Below, one piece after another: positions 38,393 to 47,415 of a stretch of 64,000 nt of DNA (position 1 is its first letter; each line of letters starts with the position of its first letter). The stretch is from positions 16,170 to 80,169 of the forward strand of contig JAAFJM010000013.1 of NCBI GenBank assembly GCA_013298895.1, read 5' to 3'. A model generated the notes under the pieces. The model worked only from the letters and a program-made list of their open reading frames with translations, did not search any database and was not told the DNA's origin. This DNA is from Bacteroidota bacterium (GTDB taxonomy: Bacteria > Bacteroidota > Bacteroidia > UKL13-3). A program made the position numbers and the translations under genes.

Positions 38393-39940
38393 TTAAAAGT
38401 TTAAGTTTCTGTATTTGGCATAAATTTTTAAATTGCTGATGGGGTGTATTTGCAATAAATGACTGTATTTGTCAAGCAAAGGCACTATTTCGTCATATGT
38501 TTTGCAGCGAGCCACGTTATATGATTGCCAACCATAACTGTTTTCATTGGTGCTAAAATCAACCAGTTTGTTAAATAACTTTTGCTGCGAAAAAGTTCCG
38601 TTGTTATAATAAGTTATTGCTGGATTGGTAAACGTATCAGGTTGTTTGGTTAATTGGTATTTTAACAACACTGGCAAAGCTTGATAGGAGAGGCTTGACA
38701 AATAATTGACATCGGGTTCTTTACCTTTGCTTTCGGCTTGGTAAATGTTAAATTCAGCTATCATTTTATCCCAACCTATTGGCACTGCCATTACTAAAAT
38801 TACATACCAAACCAATGAGTTGGCTTTTACTAAATAAAAATTGCTTCGCTTGTTTACTATTTTTATAAAAGTAAGAATTAAGCCCGCTATGGTACAAAGT
38901 AAAAAGGCATAAACACCAATACGTTTGTAGGTTAGTGAAAACTCGTTGATGTATAAATTATTTTTGTAAGCTGCGCTCAATAACATGATTAAGTTTTGCG
39001 CAATCCATAAATAAGCCAATGTTTTAAGTGTTTTTTGCTGTGCAAAATTTTGACTTCCTCTAAAATACCAAAGTATAATGGCAATGGCTATTATTATAGA
39101 AAGTATCAAACTAAATATACCTTGATGCACATAATCGGCATACGATATATTGGCAGGTAAAAGCGCGCCCCCAAACATAAACTGTAGGTCAATTATATTT
39201 ACTAAAAGCAATAATCCATTTAATAAGCTGAGCATAACTACTCCTGTTTTAAACTCGGTTTCTTCTTCTACATTATTGCCTAAAAACGAATAACTTTGGT
39301 AACCATCAGAAGTAATGTTTAAAGGAATCATTTTTTCGTAAATGGCCAATACTGCTAAAATACGCGGACGAAAAAATGCATACATTACTATAAAAGATGT
39401 GGCATAAAAAAATATTAACTTGGCAGTTAAAAATTTTAAGCTAAACTGTTGTATAAAACTACTGAAAGCAGCGTTGGAGGCTTGGTATAAAATTACAAAT
39501 AATACAAATACCAAAGTGCTACTTAAGTAAATAACTATGCGTTTGCGTAAGTTTCCGTTTTGTTCATTTTCTGAAAAATACTTTTGTTTGAACCTACGAA
39601 ATATTTGTGCTATGGATGTTATGTAAGAGTAAAAAATATGCAATAAACTGGTTAAAACAGATTGTTGTTTCAAACTTACTGAAATTGATAAAAGCGTAAG
39701 TGACAAAATATTGGCAATTACAGTTAATACATGTCCGTTCACATAAGCAAATACTGAACTTAAAATAGCTCCAGCAGTAAACAGCAACGACAATTTGTTT
39801 TTTAAATAATTAGGGTTTGAAATGAATAAACCTGAGATAAGAATAAGGTTAAGAAGGAGCACGTTAGCACCAATGCCTTGCATGTAAAGTAAATAGGTGT
39901 AAACAATTGACGAAATGAAAATAATAAATCCGTTTTTCAT
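38393..39940 (-). CDS. DUF4173-like membrane protein
   Basis: A 515-residue protein with about twelve membrane spans in the first 400 residues and a polar C-terminal domain (about 400-515). FGGALLPANISYADYVHQGIF near 255-275 is the most conserved part of the DUF4173/DUF4153 families. Function unknown. It lies in a run of minus-strand membrane protein genes with a small winged-helix regulator upstream. Confidence 0.75.
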   Translation of the reverse strand: MKNGFIIFISSIVYTYLLYMQGIGANVLLLNLILISGLFISNPNYLKNKLSLLFTAGAILSSVFAYVNGHVLTVIANILSLTLLSISVSLKQQSVLTSLLHIFYSYITSIAQIFRRFKQKYFSENEQNGNLRKRIVIYLSSTLVFVLFVILYQASNAAFSSFIQQFSLKFLTAKLIFFYATSFIVMYAFFRPRILAVLAIYEKMIPLNITSDGYQSYSFLGNNVEEETEFKTGVVMLSLLNGLLLLVNIIDLQFMFGGALLPANISYADYVHQGIFSLILSIIIAIAIILWYFRGSQNFAQQKTLKTLAYLWIAQNLIMLLSAAYKNNLYINEFSLTYKRIGVYAFLLCTIAGLILTFIKIVNKRSNFYLVKANSLVWYVILVMAVPIGWDKMIAEFNIYQAESKGKEPDVNYLSSLSYQALPVLLKYQLTKQPDTFTNPAITYYNNGTFSQQKLFNKLVDFSTNENSYGWQSYNVARCKTYDEIVPLLDKYSHLLQIHPISNLKIYAKYRNLNF

Positions 39941-39968
39941 GATGTGTTATGGTTTTTATGTTGATGTT

Positions 39969-40664
39969 TTAGTTTTTAATTAATTTAGGAATAAATCCAT
40001 TGTGAGATTCGGTAAAAGCTTTGATTAAGCTATAGTTTTCGGCCTTGAAAAAGGAAAGTGCAAACTGAAAAAGAATGATATAAACCAAAGCTATAAAAGT
40101 ACTTAGCAGCAAACTTGATTTGATACTTATGAATTTATTTGGTGTGTTTTTTAAATAAAACATCAGTATTGCAGTAAACAAGAATATATTGATGATTGGG
40201 GCAATAAGTAGGAAACCTATAAAAGGAATGGCTGTTAGTAATAGCCCGATTGGCCCAAGTTGAATAGAACTAATTATACTTAAAATAATTAAACTGATTA
40301 CTAAACCGTTTCTTAATAACTCAATAAATAGTTGGTTTTTAGAAAAATGAGAACAAATTACCACAATACCTAATGTGGTAAAATAGAAAATAGCGATATC
40401 TGCTAAATATTTAGGGGCAAATAACCTAAATATATCATCTCCACCCCACGATTCTGCACTTTGGTAATTTTCACTGGCATGAAGACTAAAACCCAAGAGT
40501 GGCGCTATAACTGCCATTGCTACAAGCAGCAATAACCAATTATTATTTTTCAAAAATAATGAGTCATTTGATTTTAAATCATTAACAATCGATTTGATTA
40601 ATTTATAGAATAACCAAATAATGAATATTGGTTGAATTAATAAGAATGGTATGGCTAGTATCAT
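39969..40664 (-). CDS. polytopic membrane protein of unknown function
   Basis: A 231-residue protein with five or six predicted spans and no recognised domain. A short periplasmic or cytoplasmic loop carries SENYQSAESWGGDDIF. Its gene lies between the winged-helix regulator and the DUF4173 gene, all on the same strand with gaps of 28-64 bases, so a shared transcript is plausible. Confidence 0.65.
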   Translation of the reverse strand: MILAIPFLLIQPIFIIWLFYKLIKSIVNDLKSNDSLFLKNNNWLLLLVAMAVIAPLLGFSLHASENYQSAESWGGDDIFRLFAPKYLADIAIFYFTTLGIVVICSHFSKNQLFIELLRNGLVISLIILSIISSIQLGPIGLLLTAIPFIGFLLIAPIINIFLFTAILMFYLKNTPNKFISIKSSLLLSTFIALVYIILFQFALSFFKAENYSLIKAFTESHNGFIPKLIKN

Positions 40665-40727
40665 ATAATTATTTTATTTTTTTAAAAGTACTTTTAAATT
40701 CAAAGTGAATAGACAAAAAAATATAGT

Positions 40728-41021
40728 TTATCCTTTTATTAATTTTTCAAGCGCGTCTAAATGAGCTTTAAACGCAGTTTTTCCATCTAAAGTTGCCTCA
40801 AAAGTGGTGTTGGGTTTTTTGCCTACAAATTGTTTATTGATGGCTATATAACCTTGTTTTTCAAGGCCAGTAATATGGCTGGCTAGGTTACCATCAGTTA
40901 AGTTTAGTAACTCTTTCATGGTGTTAAAATCTACTTTATCGTTTACCATTAATACGCTCATAATGCCTAAGCGTATTCGGTTTTCAAAAGCTTTGTTTAA
41001 ATTGTCAATATCAATTTTCAT
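40728..41021 (-). CDS. winged-helix transcriptional regulator
   Basis: A 97-residue DNA-binding protein of the MarR/ArsR-like winged-helix type: NRIRLGIMSVLMVNDKVDFN, then MKELLNLTDGNLASHITGLE as recognition helix region, KQGYIAINKQFVGKKPNTTF as wing. It has no ligand domain. It is sandwiched between membrane protein genes on the same strand (gap 29 bases upstream), a gene order I associate with Bacteroidota membrane-stress type loci, though target genes are not known. Confidence 0.85.
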   Translation of the reverse strand: MKIDIDNLNKAFENRIRLGIMSVLMVNDKVDFNTMKELLNLTDGNLASHITGLEKQGYIAINKQFVGKKPNTTFEATLDGKTAFKAHLDALEKLIKG

Positions 41022-41050
41022 ACTATGGTTGCGTTATAAAAATTGATGAA

Positions 41051-41695
41051 CTAAGCTTGTTTACGTTCGTATTTAAAATACATGCCAATGCCATAAATAA
41101 TGTGCATTAAGCCAAAACCAATGGTCCAAAAAAGGAGTCCGTTGGCTAAAAAAAACATTGCCAATAATCCAATAAGTATTTCAATAATGCCCAATTGGAA
41201 AATATCGTTATAGGTATATTTACTCACGTTTACCAAAGCCAAACCATAAAAAATTAAAGTAGCTGGCGCAATAAAAATACTTTGTCCATGGTAAATTAAT
41301 AACAAACAAAAAATACCGCCAGTTGTCAAAGGAACCATCATGTTTATAAAAACACGTTTGGTTAAACTGTTCCAAATGCTATCTCCTGATTTCTTTGCTT
41401 TTCTGTAACTTAACCAAAAACTAGTACTTAAAGATAAAAAAAGGACTAATAACGCATCTACAAAACAAAACTCTTGAAATTTTAAACCAAATAATTTCAT
41501 GGCAACTCCATCTTCGCCAATGCAACGTGTTATGCCAACCACATTGATAAAAAACCAAACACCAAATGCTCCTAAAAGTGCATAAGTTCCTGCAAAAACT
41601 CCTGAAAGTCCGCTTAACGAAACAAATTTGGTGCTGCGTTCCATTAACTGGCGGATATGTGCTAGGTCGTTTAAATTGTGGTTTGAATTACTCAT
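41051..41695 (-). CDS. membrane protein upstream of the winged-helix regulator
   Basis: About 214 residues and six predicted spans. The N-terminus NDLAHIRQLMERSTKFVSLSGLSGVFAGTYALLGAF is well conserved in Bacteroidota proteins found next to such regulators, as I recall. The ATG at 41695 is chosen over a TTG fourteen codons upstream. The gene starts the minus-strand series that ends at 37670. Function unknown. Confidence 0.75.
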   Translation of the reverse strand: MSNSNHNLNDLAHIRQLMERSTKFVSLSGLSGVFAGTYALLGAFGVWFFINVVGITRCIGEDGVAMKLFGLKFQEFCFVDALLVLFLSLSTSFWLSYRKAKKSGDSIWNSLTKRVFINMMVPLTTGGIFCLLLIYHGQSIFIAPATLIFYGLALVNVSKYTYNDIFQLGIIEILIGLLAMFFLANGLLFWTIGFGLMHIIYGIGMYFKYERKQA

Positions 41696-41756
41696 ATTAA
41701 AAGTACTTTGTATTGCAAAGCTAATTTTAAAATTCAATTTGTCAAGTATTTTTTTA

Positions 41757-41792
41757 AATAAAAAAAGCCTACATTTAAAAAATGCAGGCTTT
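41757..41792 (-). terminator. terminator after the secreted protein gene
   Basis: On the minus strand AAAGCCTGCATT and AATGTAGGCTTT pair with one mismatch and run into seven T bases. It separates the secreted protein gene (41813) from the membrane protein series. Confidence 0.8.
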
Positions 41793-41812
41793 ACTAGGGG
41801 TTGAGGTATAAA

Positions 41813-42427
41813 TTAATATTTTAAAATAGTAAGTGCTCCAGGTTTTGGAAACACGGTAATGTTTCCGCTTCCACTTATATTGGCTGGGCAGCTCCCAAGT
41901 CCAGTAGCTGAGGTTATGGTAAATGTTTTAATACCTGCCGTAGCATAAACTGGAGAGTTGATTAAATATGGACTAGAAGTAATACCATTTACAGTTACTG
42001 GCGTAGTTCCATCAGTGTAGGTTACATTCCAAGGACTTGTTCCCGATAACGTAATGTTTAATTTTGCCAAACTCGAGTTATTAATACAAATTGAATCGGT
42101 ACCACTTATGGTTGCGTTTACAGTTGGTAAAATAACAATACTCATTTTTACAGTATCACCAAAACAACCTGATGGCCCAATTTCAACTAAACGTAAAGTG
42201 TCGATTCCTGCAGTGGTTCCATAATTAATTAAAATACTATCTGTTCTGCCCGCAACAGTATTTATGGTTCCTAATCCATTTTTTAACGACCAACTGTAGG
42301 TTGAACCAAGTGATGGACTCACATCATAAATTTTATTATTTGCGCCCGAACATACTGAATCTGATTGAGCAAAAGCAGTGGTTGTAATTAACAAAACCAA
42401 ACTAAAAAGTGTAAATATTTTTTTCAT
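41813..42427 (-). CDS. secreted PKD/Ig-like protein
   Basis: 204 residues with a Sec signal peptide (cleavage near TTAFAQ). The mature part has two PKD/Ig-like units: GSTYSWSLKNGLGTINTVAG to TLRLVEIGPSGCFGDTVKM, and SGTDSICINNSSLAKLNITL to KTFTITSATGLG. CF/SICI-type cysteines recur. The protein ends KPGALTILKY without a T9SS sorting domain. It is preceded nine bases upstream by a related secreted gene. A surface or extracellular role is inferred. Confidence 0.7.
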   Translation of the reverse strand: MKKIFTLFSLVLLITTTAFAQSDSVCSGANNKIYDVSPSLGSTYSWSLKNGLGTINTVAGRTDSILINYGTTAGIDTLRLVEIGPSGCFGDTVKMSIVILPTVNATISGTDSICINNSSLAKLNITLSGTSPWNVTYTDGTTPVTVNGITSSPYLINSPVYATAGIKTFTITSATGLGSCPANISGSGNITVFPKPGALTILKY

Positions 42428-42436
42428 AATGAATAA

Positions 42437-43201
42437 TTAATAAGCTTGAATGGTAGGTGTAGTAATTGCTGGTCTAACATAAATTAAATAATTAGTAGGA
42501 ATTGCAGCTAAAGTTGCAGCCGCATTTCCACCTGCATAACTTCCGGGAGCAGGGTTTGATGCAGTAGCTGTTAAATTTGATGCAAAGCCTGTAATAACTA
42601 AATAATAGGTTCCTGCTGATAAACTTGAAGTAGGAATAGAGGTTAAAGAAATACTTCCACTTGTGGTAGGCAATGTAACAGCCGTTCCTAGAACATTTGT
42701 TCCTGAGGTTGAACCACTGCGTAATTCGAAAGTAATATTAAACTCGCCTAAATTACTTGCTCCCCCAATGGTTGCATAATTTGAAACCGATAAGGTTTTT
42801 GTACCTAAAACAGCACTTAAACAAATTGTGTCATTTGCTCCAACTGTTACTGTGGGCTTAGGATAAACATCAATAGGTTTATTTACTAAATTACTTGTAC
42901 ATCCAAATAAGGTTTCAAATGCTTTAATAGTATCTCTAATCATAGCTGCAGTGGTATTGCCCCATGTTACGGTTGTTAATCCACTTCTGCCACCACCATC
43001 TAATTTTGAACTAGCACTACCTGCACCTAAAGTTAGGTTCCATGTAACTTGCGAGCCTGCATTTACCGTGGTGTCAATTCTAAATCCACTGGTGTTACCA
43101 TTCCAAGTTTTTTGATTTTGTGCAAATGAGTTAAAGTAAAATATGGTCAATATTGTTAATAGAAATATTGTACTTAAAAAGGATGATTTTTTTTGTATCA
43201 T
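42437..43201 (-). CDS. secreted PKD/Ig-like protein
   Basis: 254 residues with a Sec signal peptide (FYFNSFAQ). Beta-rich units: GSQVTWNLTLGAGSASSKLD, VYPKPTVTVGANDTICLSAV and SLSAGTYYLVITGFASNLTA. The C-terminus ITTPTIQAY resembles the end of the downstream protein (LTILKY), and no T9SS domain is seen. The two genes form a unit of secreted proteins, with nine bases between them. Function unknown. Confidence 0.7.
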   Translation of the reverse strand: MIQKKSSFLSTIFLLTILTIFYFNSFAQNQKTWNGNTSGFRIDTTVNAGSQVTWNLTLGAGSASSKLDGGGRSGLTTVTWGNTTAAMIRDTIKAFETLFGCTSNLVNKPIDVYPKPTVTVGANDTICLSAVLGTKTLSVSNYATIGGASNLGEFNITFELRSGSTSGTNVLGTAVTLPTTSGSISLTSIPTSSLSAGTYYLVITGFASNLTATASNPAPGSYAGGNAAATLAAIPTNYLIYVRPAITTPTIQAY

Positions 43202-43421
43202 AAATTCCTAATTTAAGCATGCAATTTAAACCATAATTCGTTTTTTACAATAGTTATATAAAATAGTACATTTTTATTTTAACCATACCTTTGAATTGAG
43301 CGCAATTCGTACAATTTAACTAACAAAATTTTTAATAGTGTAAAATTAAATATTTTGCTATTTGAGTATTTTCTATATTGCATATACTATTTTGTATTGA
43401 TTAACTTATTTATTGCTTGTA

Positions 43422-43997
43422 ATGAATAGAAAAAAATTTATTGCTACATTATCCATTCTAGGCATTGGGTCGGTGGCAGGTTATTATGGTTTTCAGTTTG
43501 CCAAAACCAAAGGCACGCCCGATTTAAATTTTTTGGATAACAACAAAGATTTATTAGCCGACTTATGCGAAACCATTATTCCTAAAACCAATACGCCAGG
43601 CGCTAAAGAAGCCATGGCGCATGAGTTTGTAATTTATTCATTAAAGCATTCAAAAGAGGAGGCTTTGGTAAATAATTTTATCAATGGACTTAAAGATGTG
43701 CAATCGTACTCGTTGAGCAAATACGATAAGCCTTTTACACAATTGGCCAAAAACGAGCAAATACAAGTAGTAGCCCATTTTCAAGAAATTGGCAAAAACT
43801 TTAGTGGTGGTTTGGGCAAAGTGCGCAATAAAATTTTAGGCAAATCATTCTTTTCTATACTAAAAGAAAAAACCAGCGTAGGTTATTGCACCTCTATGCT
43901 TGGCGCAAAACAAGGTTTGGCATACGAGTATGTTCCTACTCGTTTTATAGGCTGTACCGATTTATTACCGGGACAAAAATCGTGGGCTACTAAATAA
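43422..43997 (+). CDS. gluconate 2-dehydrogenase subunit 3 family protein
   Basis: About 191 residues: MNRKKFIATLSILGIGSVAGYYGF is a signal-like N-terminus, then LADLCETIIPKTNTPGAKEAMAHEFVIYSL, the small-subunit pattern of membrane-linked GMC dehydrogenases. The following gene encodes the GMC flavoprotein, nine bases downstream, the usual pairing; the small subunit is thought to export or stabilise the large one. The ATG at 43422 is chosen over a TTG three codons upstream. Confidence 0.88.
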   Translation: MNRKKFIATLSILGIGSVAGYYGFQFAKTKGTPDLNFLDNNKDLLADLCETIIPKTNTPGAKEAMAHEFVIYSLKHSKEEALVNNFINGLKDVQSYSLSKYDKPFTQLAKNEQIQVVAHFQEIGKNFSGGLGKVRNKILGKSFFSILKEKTSVGYCTSMLGAKQGLAYEYVPTRFIGCTDLLPGQKSWATK

Positions 43998-44006
43998 AAA
44001 AAACAC

Positions 44007-45722
44007 ATGAGCGATTCATTAAACGTAAACTTAAATATAAAAGCTGAGGCACAAATTACTTACGATGCCATAGTAGTTGGAAGCGGAATTACAGGCGGTT
44101 TGGCTGCTAAAGAATTATGCGAAAAAGGGCTAAAAACTTTGGTTTTGGAGCGTGGCCGCAATGTAGAACACATTAAAGATTATACCACAGCCATGAAACA
44201 TCCGTGGGAGTTTGAAAATAGGTTAGAAATAACCGATGAAGATAGAACTACCAATCCGGTACAAAGCATGAGCTACGACCCTGGAAACAAACACTTTTAT
44301 GTAAACGATCAAGACCATCCATACATTCAACAAAAGCCTTATAACTGGATTAGAGGTTACCAAGTAGGTGGCCGTTCTTTAACTTGGGGCCGTCAAGTTT
44401 ATCGCTTTAGTGATTTAGATTTTGAAGCCAATTTAAAAGATGGACATGGAGTTGATTGGCCAATTAGATACAAAGATTTAGAACCTTGGTATAATTATGT
44501 AGAGCAATTTATTGGGGTGAGCGGCTGTGCCGATGCCATTCCTCACTTACCTCATGGCGATTATTTACCTGCCATGGATATGAATTGTATTGAAAAACAT
44601 TTGGCCGAATCAATTAAGAAAAATTACGACCAACGTTGGCTAATTAGCTCGCGAGTAGCTAATTTAACCAAAGGTTTTAAAGATAGAGGTCCTTGTAATT
44701 TTAGGAATTTATGTAGCCGTGGTTGCCCTTATGGTGGTTATTTTAGCAGTAATTCGGCTTCATTGCCTGCAGCAAATGCTACAGGAAATTTAACCATTAG
44801 GCCACATGCTATTGTACAAGAAATAATTTACGACCCACAAACCAAAAAGGCCAAAGGTGTTCGTATTATTGATGAATTGACCAAAGAAACCATGGAGTTT
44901 TATGCTAAAATTATTTTCTTAAATGCATCAACCATTGCTACTGCATCTATTTTATTAAATTCAAAATCGAGTTATTTTCCAAATGGATTTGGCAATAGTA
45001 GCGGACAGGTGGGTTTAAATTTAATGGACCATCACAAAGGGGTAGGTGCAACGGGTATGTACGAAGGTTTTAAAGATAAATATTACGCAGGCCGCAGACC
45101 CGCAGGAGTTTATATACCAAGGTTTAGAAACTTAAATGAACAAACCAAACATCCTGATTTTGTGCGTGGTTATGGTTATCAAGCTGATGGCGAACGCAGC
45201 GAATGGCCTGATGTAATGAAAGATGATGATAGTTTTGGTGAAGGTTATAAACAAAAATTGAGTACTCCAGGCCCGTGGACTATGTGGATGGGTGCTTGGG
45301 GCGAATGTTTACCAAACAGCGAAAATAAAATTTGGCTCGATGCGGAGAAAAAAGACAAATGGGGAATGCCATTGGTAAATGTAAACTTTGAGCATGGTGC
45401 AAATGATATGGCCATGCGTAAAGATGCCAAAGAAAGTGCGCAGGAAATGTTAGAAAAAGCAAACTTCAAAAATATTAAGCCTTTTGAGTTTTTGTTTCCG
45501 GGAACAGCCATACACGAAATGGGAACAGCCCGCATGGGACGAGACCCTAAAACTTCGGTTTTAAATGCACATAACCAAATGCATGATGTAAAAAATGTAT
45601 TTATAACCGATGGTAGCGCCATGGCTTCAAGTGGCTGTCAAAATCCATCATTAACATATATGGCATTAACTGCTCGTGCGTGCGATTATGCTGTAAGCGA
45701 ATTGAAAAAAGGGAATATTTAG
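44007..45722 (+). CDS. GMC family oxidoreductase
   Basis: A 571-residue FAD enzyme of the glucose-methanol-choline group. The dinucleotide motif is DAIVVGSGITGGLAAKELCE (about 21-40). ERGRNVEHI follows, and conserved C-terminal parts are HEMGTARMG (likely catalytic His region near 505-512) and ITDGSAMASSGCQNPSLTYM (near 535-555). It probably oxidises a sugar or polyol together with the subunit 3 encoded just before. The usual cytochrome c subunit is not adjacent. No signal peptide is seen on this subunit. Confidence 0.92.
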   Translation: MSDSLNVNLNIKAEAQITYDAIVVGSGITGGLAAKELCEKGLKTLVLERGRNVEHIKDYTTAMKHPWEFENRLEITDEDRTTNPVQSMSYDPGNKHFYVNDQDHPYIQQKPYNWIRGYQVGGRSLTWGRQVYRFSDLDFEANLKDGHGVDWPIRYKDLEPWYNYVEQFIGVSGCADAIPHLPHGDYLPAMDMNCIEKHLAESIKKNYDQRWLISSRVANLTKGFKDRGPCNFRNLCSRGCPYGGYFSSNSASLPAANATGNLTIRPHAIVQEIIYDPQTKKAKGVRIIDELTKETMEFYAKIIFLNASTIATASILLNSKSSYFPNGFGNSSGQVGLNLMDHHKGVGATGMYEGFKDKYYAGRRPAGVYIPRFRNLNEQTKHPDFVRGYGYQADGERSEWPDVMKDDDSFGEGYKQKLSTPGPWTMWMGAWGECLPNSENKIWLDAEKKDKWGMPLVNVNFEHGANDMAMRKDAKESAQEMLEKANFKNIKPFEFLFPGTAIHEMGTARMGRDPKTSVLNAHNQMHDVKNVFITDGSAMASSGCQNPSLTYMALTARACDYAVSELKKGNI

Positions 45723-45898
45723 TTGCTAGTTCTTAGTACTTAGTTCGAAGTTTACAGTTCGAAGTACTAAGTTTGGTTACTGAGCGCGGTCACTGAGCGT
45801 AAGTAGCCGAAGTGAATTATTTTAAGAATACTTTATTAACAACCAAAGCCGCGCGGTAACCATTCCCCCTTGTGTTAAGCCAAAGCAAGGCCGAAGGA

Positions 45899-45916
45899 TG
45901 CCGAAAGCTTTCGGCA
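45899..45916. repeat. 18-bp perfect palindrome
   Basis: TGCCGAAAGCTTTCGGCA equals its reverse complement and lies in GC-richer DNA than its surroundings, like the palindrome at 20401. REP-like origin is inferred. Confidence 0.7.
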
Positions 45917-46044
45917 AGGGGGATGTAAATATCGAACAACAAAGTAAGAATAACTGAAGTTTTAGATGTGTGTTTTTCTGAAGCGGTTAGAAATAAACTT
46001 TGTATTTGATGATTTGTAGTTAAATAATACAATTGAAAAAAGCC

Positions 46045-46091
46045 TTTTATGAGACCTATCTAACCAAATATAGGAGATAGGTCTTATAAAA
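46045..46091. repeat. imperfect hairpin upstream of the LRR gene
   Basis: A 16-bp stem with one mismatch and a 15-base loop (46061-46075), ending 17 bases before GTTAGGT. It may be a terminator-like or recombination-related structure; a long T-run is absent on the plus strand. Confidence 0.55.
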
Positions 46092-46122
46092 TGAGACATA
46101 TATATAAGTTAGGTGTAATTAT

Positions 46123-46683
46123 ATGAAAGCATTAATTATTTTTTTATTTCCACTTTTAACTTTTGGTCAGACAAATGACAGATGGTGTATTGAGGACTTT
46201 TGGAAAGGAATAGATACTACTAAACTTAATACGATTACCATTTATGAAAGATATAGCATGTGCATTAAGCAATTGCCAGACAATTTTTATCAAATGAAAA
46301 ATTTAAAGACAATTTATATGGACACAGAAACTCAACTTTTATTATTGTCTCCAAAAATTAAAAACTTTTCAAAACTTGAGACATTATTAATTCATAAATC
46401 AAAGATTAAAACTTTACCTAGAGAAATAGGTGACCTAAAAACACTTAAAAGTCTTAGTATAGCTTGGGGTGGAGGATTGACAGAAATTCCGAAAGAAATA
46501 GGTAAACTAGAAAAATTAGAATACCTAGATTTGTGGAGAAATAAGCTGACCACATTACCAGAAGAAATAAAGAACTTAAAAAAATTGAAAACGCTTAGAC
46601 TGGGTGAAAATCAGTTTAGCAACTCAGAAAAAGAAAGAATCAAGAAACTACTACCAAATTGCAAAATACAGTTTGACTATTAG
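46123..46683 (+). CDS. secreted leucine-rich repeat protein
   Basis: 186 residues: a short Sec signal (MKALIIFLFPLLTFGQ), then about five leucine-rich repeats: LKTIYMDTETQLLLL, LETLLIHKSKIKTLPREIGD, LKSLSIAWGGGLTEIPKEIG, LEYLDLWRNKLTTLPEEIKN and LKTLRLGENQFSN. These are typical of the bacterial LRR type, a protein-binding fold. It has no neighbours of obvious related function. GTTAGGT upstream and ACCTAAC downstream mark it as a possible gene cassette. Confidence 0.85.
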   Translation: MKALIIFLFPLLTFGQTNDRWCIEDFWKGIDTTKLNTITIYERYSMCIKQLPDNFYQMKNLKTIYMDTETQLLLLSPKIKNFSKLETLLIHKSKIKTLPREIGDLKTLKSLSIAWGGGLTEIPKEIGKLEKLEYLDLWRNKLTTLPEEIKNLKKLKTLRLGENQFSNSEKERIKKLLPNCKIQFDY

Positions 46684-46692
46684 AATAACTAC

Positions 46693-46817
46693 ACCTAACA
46701 GCACCTACAATAAATTGGCGATTTTGTGTTACGTAGAAACATTTGGGTTTTATGGAAATTTGGTTCTTCGCAACTATATTCGTGCTGAAAGCCGCCAACT
46801 TCTTGTAGCTGCGGAAC
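46693..46817. repeat. attC-like imperfect inverted repeat after the LRR gene
   Basis: ACCTAAC (46693-46699) fits the integron core RYYYAAC. It is followed by GCACCTACAA (46702-46711 region) and AAATTGGCG, which pair with mismatches to CGCCAACTT (46793-46801) and TTGTAGCTGC (46803-46812). The right end, GGAACATTAT, lacks a clean GTTRRRY. The size (about 125 bases), bulges and mirrored blocks are like an attC site; the call is tentative. Confidence 0.45.
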
Positions 46818-46887
46818 ATTATAAAATATTTTTGTATTAAAAACGAACAACGAATATCGAACAACGAAATAAATAATTTGATAAACT

Positions 46888-47376
46888 ATGAAACTAATAA
46901 TTATAATTTTAGGGGTGTTGTTTTTTATTGCATGTAATCCTGATGTGGTTAGAAATAAAGTTCCTGTTTATGTGGTAAACGATGTTCCTTGCAAAGAAGA
47001 ATGGAATAATGCTGTTTGCTTTGATACTTTATTGCTGAATAATATCCAATTTAAAATGACTTCTCATTGCCAATCGAAAATAGATTATATTGATACCACG
47101 GAGATTAATACTGATACCTTTTCAATCAATAAATTGCATAATTTGGAGTTTAGAATTAGGTGCAGTTTGTTCAATAATGAATTAATTATTACAAAAAATA
47201 ATTTCAAAGATTCCCTAGCATCAGATTTAATTAAAGATGGCTTTTTAACTCCTCCTTATGAAATGATTTTTAACGAAAAAGACTCTTCTTTTGTTTTTAA
47301 AACCTTTATAGGTCATGCAGATTCTGATGTTGGAGATATTTATGTATTGAAAGTAAATAAAAATGCTTTTACCTAA
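46888..47376 (+). CDS. hypothetical lipoprotein
   Basis: A 162-residue predicted lipoprotein (MKLIIIILGVLFFIAC). The mature part has three cysteines early (CKEEW, CFDTL, CQSKI) and beta-type strands later (FRIRCSLFNNELIITKN, FVFKTFIGHADSDVGDIYVL). I do not recognise a domain. It lies in a patch of small genes without relatives nearby and is followed after 39 bases by a small membrane protein gene. Confidence 0.6.
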   Translation: MKLIIIILGVLFFIACNPDVVRNKVPVYVVNDVPCKEEWNNAVCFDTLLLNNIQFKMTSHCQSKIDYIDTTEINTDTFSINKLHNLEFRIRCSLFNNELIITKNNFKDSLASDLIKDGFLTPPYEMIFNEKDSSFVFKTFIGHADSDVGDIYVLKVNKNAFT

Positions 47377-47415
47377 GTTATAGCTGTAGAAGATTTAGAA
47401 ATGGGAGAATAAAAA

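Larger units (their letters stand above)
45723..46122. other. repeat-rich intergenic region
   Basis: 400 bases without a convincing gene. Near the left edge are short direct repeats (TTAGTACTTAGTTCGAAG, AGTTCGAAGTACTAAG) and two CACTGAGCG copies. TGCCGAAAGCTTTCGGCA (45899-45916) is an 18-bp perfect palindrome. TTTTATGAGACCTATC (46045-46060) pairs with 15 of 16 bases of GATAGGTCTTATAAAA (46076-46091). GTTAGGT at 46108-46114 precedes the LRR gene. A possible 71-codon minus-strand ORF over the palindrome looks like chance. Confidence 0.6.

Noticed and set aside
45817..46032. 71-codon minus-strand ORF
   Set aside because: It runs across the perfect palindrome at 45899-45916 in repeat-rich intergenic DNA and has no protein-like features.
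46604..46864. Two ORFs on opposite strands over the attC-like structure
   Set aside because: They overlap the LRR gene end and the inverted repeat; the open frames on both strands follow from the palindromic structure.
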